A stretch of 64,000 nucleotides of DNA, taken from positions 534,552,038-534,616,037 of the forward strand of contig CM046876.1 in the NCBI GenBank assembly GCA_025667525.1, given 5' to 3'. Numbering within the stretch: position 1 is the first letter of the stretch; each line of letters starts with the position of its first letter. The translations under genes were made by a program, and so were the position numbers. The notes below the pieces were generated by a model, which saw only the letters and a list, made by a program, of their open reading frames with translations, did no database searches and was not told the origin of the DNA. This document shows, one piece after another, positions 60,497 through 64,000 of this stretch. The DNA comes from Glebionis coronaria (taxonomy: Eukaryota; Streptophyta; Magnoliopsida; Asterales; Asteraceae).

Positions 60497-63400
60497 ATGT
60501 CGTCGATAGCGAAGTTTGACGTCGAAAAATTCGACGGGTCTAATGACTTCGGGTTGTGGCGTGTGAAGATGCGGTGTCTGTTAATACAACATGGTTGGGA
60601 GGTTGCGTTAGATCCATTCCCGGATACCATGACGGACGCTCAAAAGACTGCGGCGTTGAAGACGGATGTCTATAAAAAAGCACACAGTTCCTTACTCTTA
60701 TGCTTGGATAACAAGGTGTTGAGGGAAGTCAACAAAGAAAATTCTGCTGCGGGTGTTTGGTTAAAGTTAGAAACTTTGTATATGACAAAGTCTTTAGCCA
60801 ACAAGTTGTACTTGAAGAAGAAGCTGTTCACTTTCTACATGCATTCAGGTAAGAAATTATCTGGACATATAGATGAGTTTAATAAGTTGATCGGTGACTT
60901 GGCGAACATAGACGTTGAAATTGATGACGAAGATCAGGCACTCATGTTACTTACATCATTACCGTCCTCGTATGTTAACTTTGTGGAGACATTGCTTTAT
61001 GGAAGGGAGTCGCTCTCTTTGGAAGATGTCTTGTCTACCCTCAATTCACGGGAGTTGAAGAAGAGGACAGATGCAAAGGATGATGGTGTTGGGTTATTTG
61101 TAAGGGGGAGGCCGGAGCATCGGGGTAATCAAGGATGTGGTAGTTCGCGATCAAAGTCAAAAGGTTAAGGAACTTATAAACAGAAGTGTTACATATGCTA
61201 TTCTGAGGATCACCTTAAGAAAGACTGTCCAAAATGGAACAAGAAGAAATCAACTGGCTTTGTCAACAAGAATGCAAAACAGGACGTTGGGACGTATTCT
61301 AAGGGTTATGACAATGGTGATTTGTTGATGGCGGTGAGTGAGGAAAGGTTCTTAGAGTGGATCATGGACTCTGGTGGTTCCTATCACATGACGCCTAGGA
61401 GGGACTTCCTGTTTGATTTTAAGGAGCTTGATGGTGGTATGGTTTTGCTCGGTGATAATAGAGCATGTACCATCAAGGGGATAGGGAAGGTGAGAGTACA
61501 AATGAAAGATGGTTCAAGTTTTGTGCTTGAGAATGTGCGTTACATTCCCGAGTTGAAAAGAAATTTGTTATCTTTGGGCACTCTGGATCGAGAGGGCTAT
61601 ACCGTGAAGTTGCAGAATGAAAGAGTAAAGGTGATCAAGGGTTCTTTGATGGTTTTGTCAGGAACTTTGAAGGAAAATTGTGTGTACTCCTTGGATGGTT
61701 GGGCTGAATCAAGCGAAGCTAGTGTCGGTATAGAAGAAAAGGAAAGTCTTGCGCAGGTGTGGCATAAACGCCTGGGTCACATTAGTGAAGCAGGCTTGAA
61801 TGAACTCAAAAGAAGAGAGGTGCTGGGGAAGGAAGGTCTAGGTAAGCTCAAATTCTGTGAAAACTGTGTTCTTGGAAAATCGACCAGGGTGAGTTTTGGT
61901 CGAGGTCAGCACACAATAGAGGGAGTTATAGACTATGTCCATGCGGATCTCTGGGGTCCTTCTCGGGTGGAATCGATGAGTGGTTGTCGTTACTTCTTAT
62001 CGATTGTTGATGATTATTCGAGGATGGTTTGGGTTTATTTTCTTAGACACAAGAGTGAGGCGTTGAGCAAGTTCAAGGAGTGGAAGCAGTTGGTAGAAAA
62101 CCAGACAGGTAGAAGACTAAAGAAACTTCGAACGGATAATGGTTTGGAGTTTTGTAATCAGGAGTTTAATAACTTGTGCAAGGAGAGCGGGGTAGCAAGA
62201 CATTTGACGGTTGCTGGAACTCCACAACAGAATGGTCTAGCTGAACGAATGAACAGGACGCTCTTGGACAAGGTTAGGTGTTTACTGATTCAGTCTGGTT
62301 TGCCAGAGTCATTCTGGGCAGAAGCACCGGTGACGGCAACATATCTAATCAATAGGTCTCCATCTACAGCATTGGAGAAGAAGACACCTATGGATATATG
62401 GTCAGGACATCCGGCGAATTACGAGATGTTGAGGATATTTGGGTGCATTGCTTATTCATACGTGAATTAGGGGAAGCTCAAGCCTAGAGCTATAAAATGC
62501 ATATTCCTAGGGTATCCTGAGGGTGTGAAGGGATACAGATTATGGAGGTTGGATGATGTTAAACCGAAGATAATCATAAGCAGGGATGTGGTCTTTAATG
62601 AGAGCCTTATGTATAAGGATACTCTCAAGGGTGCTGGTACTACAGATTCTGGGAAGGAAATTGAGTTTGAGGTGGAACTTCAAGGCAGTCGGGTCGAACC
62701 AACTATGGATCCTCATACTGGGGTAAATCCAGGGAATGAATATGAGGATCAAGTTGAAGATGCAGTAGATGCAATGCCTCAACAACAGAATCTGGACAAC
62801 TATGTTCTGGTGCGTGATAGAGCTGAGAACAACTACTAAACCTGCAAGGTATAGGAATGAAGGTAATGTATCATTGTCCAGATCATCAGGGTCTAGGGAA
62901 GAAGATGATATTACGGCTTATGTGTTTGCTATTGCTGAGGAAGAAGATACACATGAACCAATCACATTCCAGGAGGCGATTAATTCATCTGAAAGGGATG
63001 AGTGGGTTCGTGCTATGGAGGATGAGATGAGTTCTTTAAAGAAGAATCATACTTGGGAGCTGGTCGATCAACCACGTGGTCAGAAGCTGGTAAGCTGCAA
63101 GTGGTTGTATAAGATTAAAGAAGGGATTGAAGGCGTTCATAAACCAAAGTATAAAGCAAGGCTGGTAGCTCAGGGTTTCACACAACGAGCAGGGATTGAC
63201 TATAATGAGGTATTCTCACCCGTGGTTCGACATACATCTATTAGGGTGATTCTCTCATTAACTGCTTGTGAAGATTACGAGTTGGAACAACTTGATGTGA
63301 AGACGCCGTTTTTGCATGGTAATCTTGAAGAAACCATTTATATGAGGCAGCCGCTTGGTTTTGAAGAAGGAACGGGCAACAAGGTATGTTTGTTGAAGAA

Positions 63401-64000
63401 ATCCATTTATGGTCTTAAGCAGTCTCCAAGGCAGTGGTACAAACGGTTTGATGTGTATATGGTCAGCAATGGGTTTAGCCGTAGCAACCATGATAGTTGT
63501 GTTTACTTCAAGGAGTTTGCAACAGGTATGTACATATATCTACTGTTGTATGTAGATGATATGTTGATTGCTTGTAAAAGCAAGTCTGAGATCGAATATA
63601 CCAAGGGACTGATGCGGAAAGAGTTTGATATGAAGGAACTTGGTCCAGCTAGGAAGATACTTGGTATGGATATTGTCAGGAATAGGGGTAACCGAACCCT
63701 GAAGGTGTCTCAGTCAGGATATGTGCGGAAAATTCTGAATAACTACAGAGTGCATAATGGCAAGTCGGTCTCTGTGCCATTGGGAGCACACTTCAAGGTA
63801 TCTTTGAAGGATTGTCCGTCGAGTGACTGGGATGTGGAAAGAATGAGTAAGGTACCATATACGAATGCTGTAGGTAGTTTAATGTACTTGATGGTTTGCA
63901 CTAGACCAGATATTGCGTATGCTGTTAGCATTGTGAGCAGGTATTTGGCGAATCTAGGTAAAAATCACTGGGAAGCGGTGAAGTGGATTTTGAAGTACTT
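60497..64000 (+). pseudogene. Gag-pol of E (two stops, one frameshift, 3' end off window)
   Basis: Gag starts at 60497 (MSSIAKFDVEKFDGSNDFGL), with the gag core to about 61070. TAA near 61166 replaces a Lys codon; the same frame continues with the zinc knuckle CYICYSEDHLKKDC (about 61190). Protease WIMDSGGSYHMT is at about 61370. Integrase has WHKRLGH, then HADLWGP, LRTDNGLEF and LAERMNRT, all catalytic residues present. TAG at 62468 breaks the integrase C-terminus. A one-base shift near 62825 moves RT to another frame, which then stays open to the window end, with DVKTPFLHG (usually DVKTAFLHG) and YVDDML. The gene would otherwise be one polyprotein of about 1,300 residues. The few breaks suggest fairly recent inactivation. 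Confidence 0.9.

Larger units (their letters stand above)
59648..64000 (+). mobile_element. Copia (Tork-type) retrotransposon E, 5' part
   Basis: 5' LTR, PBS, leader, gag, protease, integrase and RT in canonical Copia order; it runs off the right window edge within RT. Gag and pol sequence fit the Tork branch. Two stop codons and one frameshift make it non-autonomous. Confidence 0.92.

Overview
The window is intergenic plant DNA, almost certainly from a dicot of the daisy family (Asteraceae). It is AT-rich and full of plant LTR retrotransposons. From memory, the giant Copia pol and the accessory third ORFs resemble predicted proteins common in Asteraceae genomes; no database was searched. I see no intact host gene. 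Host-gene sequence appears only as broken, intron-containing fragments inside transposon-like DNA.

Positions 1-43178 form a nested stack of insertions. A minus-strand Ty3/Gypsy chromovirus (1-6893) sits in the leader of a minus-strand giant Copia copy (D2, 6894-7741). D2 sits at the left edge of the visible part of a plus-strand Copia copy (A, 7742-19277). A's third ORF is split by a CACTA transposon (9045-16900), which carries a solo LTR, a MITE, a 30-bp minisatellite and a fragment of a UAP56-type DEAD-box helicase gene. A appears to lie in the 3' end of another Copia element (C, 19278-19835), and C in the integrase region of a minus-strand Copia element (B, 19836-40113). B's gag is split by a nearly pristine giant Copia element (D, 21416-37335, 15.9 kb) with 300-bp LTRs differing at one base and a perfect 5-bp target-site duplication. 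B adjoins an Athila-like Gypsy fragment (40114-43178).

Positions 43179-59647 hold no element with pol. This part contains two (TA)n arrays flanked by related 21-bp repeats, a Helitron-like 3' end beside the first array, SINE-like tRNA heads, several MITEs and a 150-bp inverted repeat. Fragments of a CCR4-type deadenylase gene and a UPL1/2-type HECT ubiquitin-ligase gene lie between the two arrays. That suggests a gene-capturing element about 11 kb long, but only one end is recognisable.

From 59648 to the window end is a plus-strand Copia element (E) with a 5' LTR, PBS, gag, protease, integrase and reverse transcriptase. It is broken by two stop codons and one frameshift.

The main patterns worth testing are: the unusual D architecture (an approximately 1,100-residue coding stretch between gag zinc knuckle and protease, a gag/pol frame change, a large acidic third ORF and repeated polypurine-like tracts); paired inverted repeats at the TATA box of several LTRs, with compensatory changes between D and D2; a GCGTTGACA-like motif scattered through both LTRs and coding parts of the A/B family; and gene-fragment capture in two different transposon contexts.
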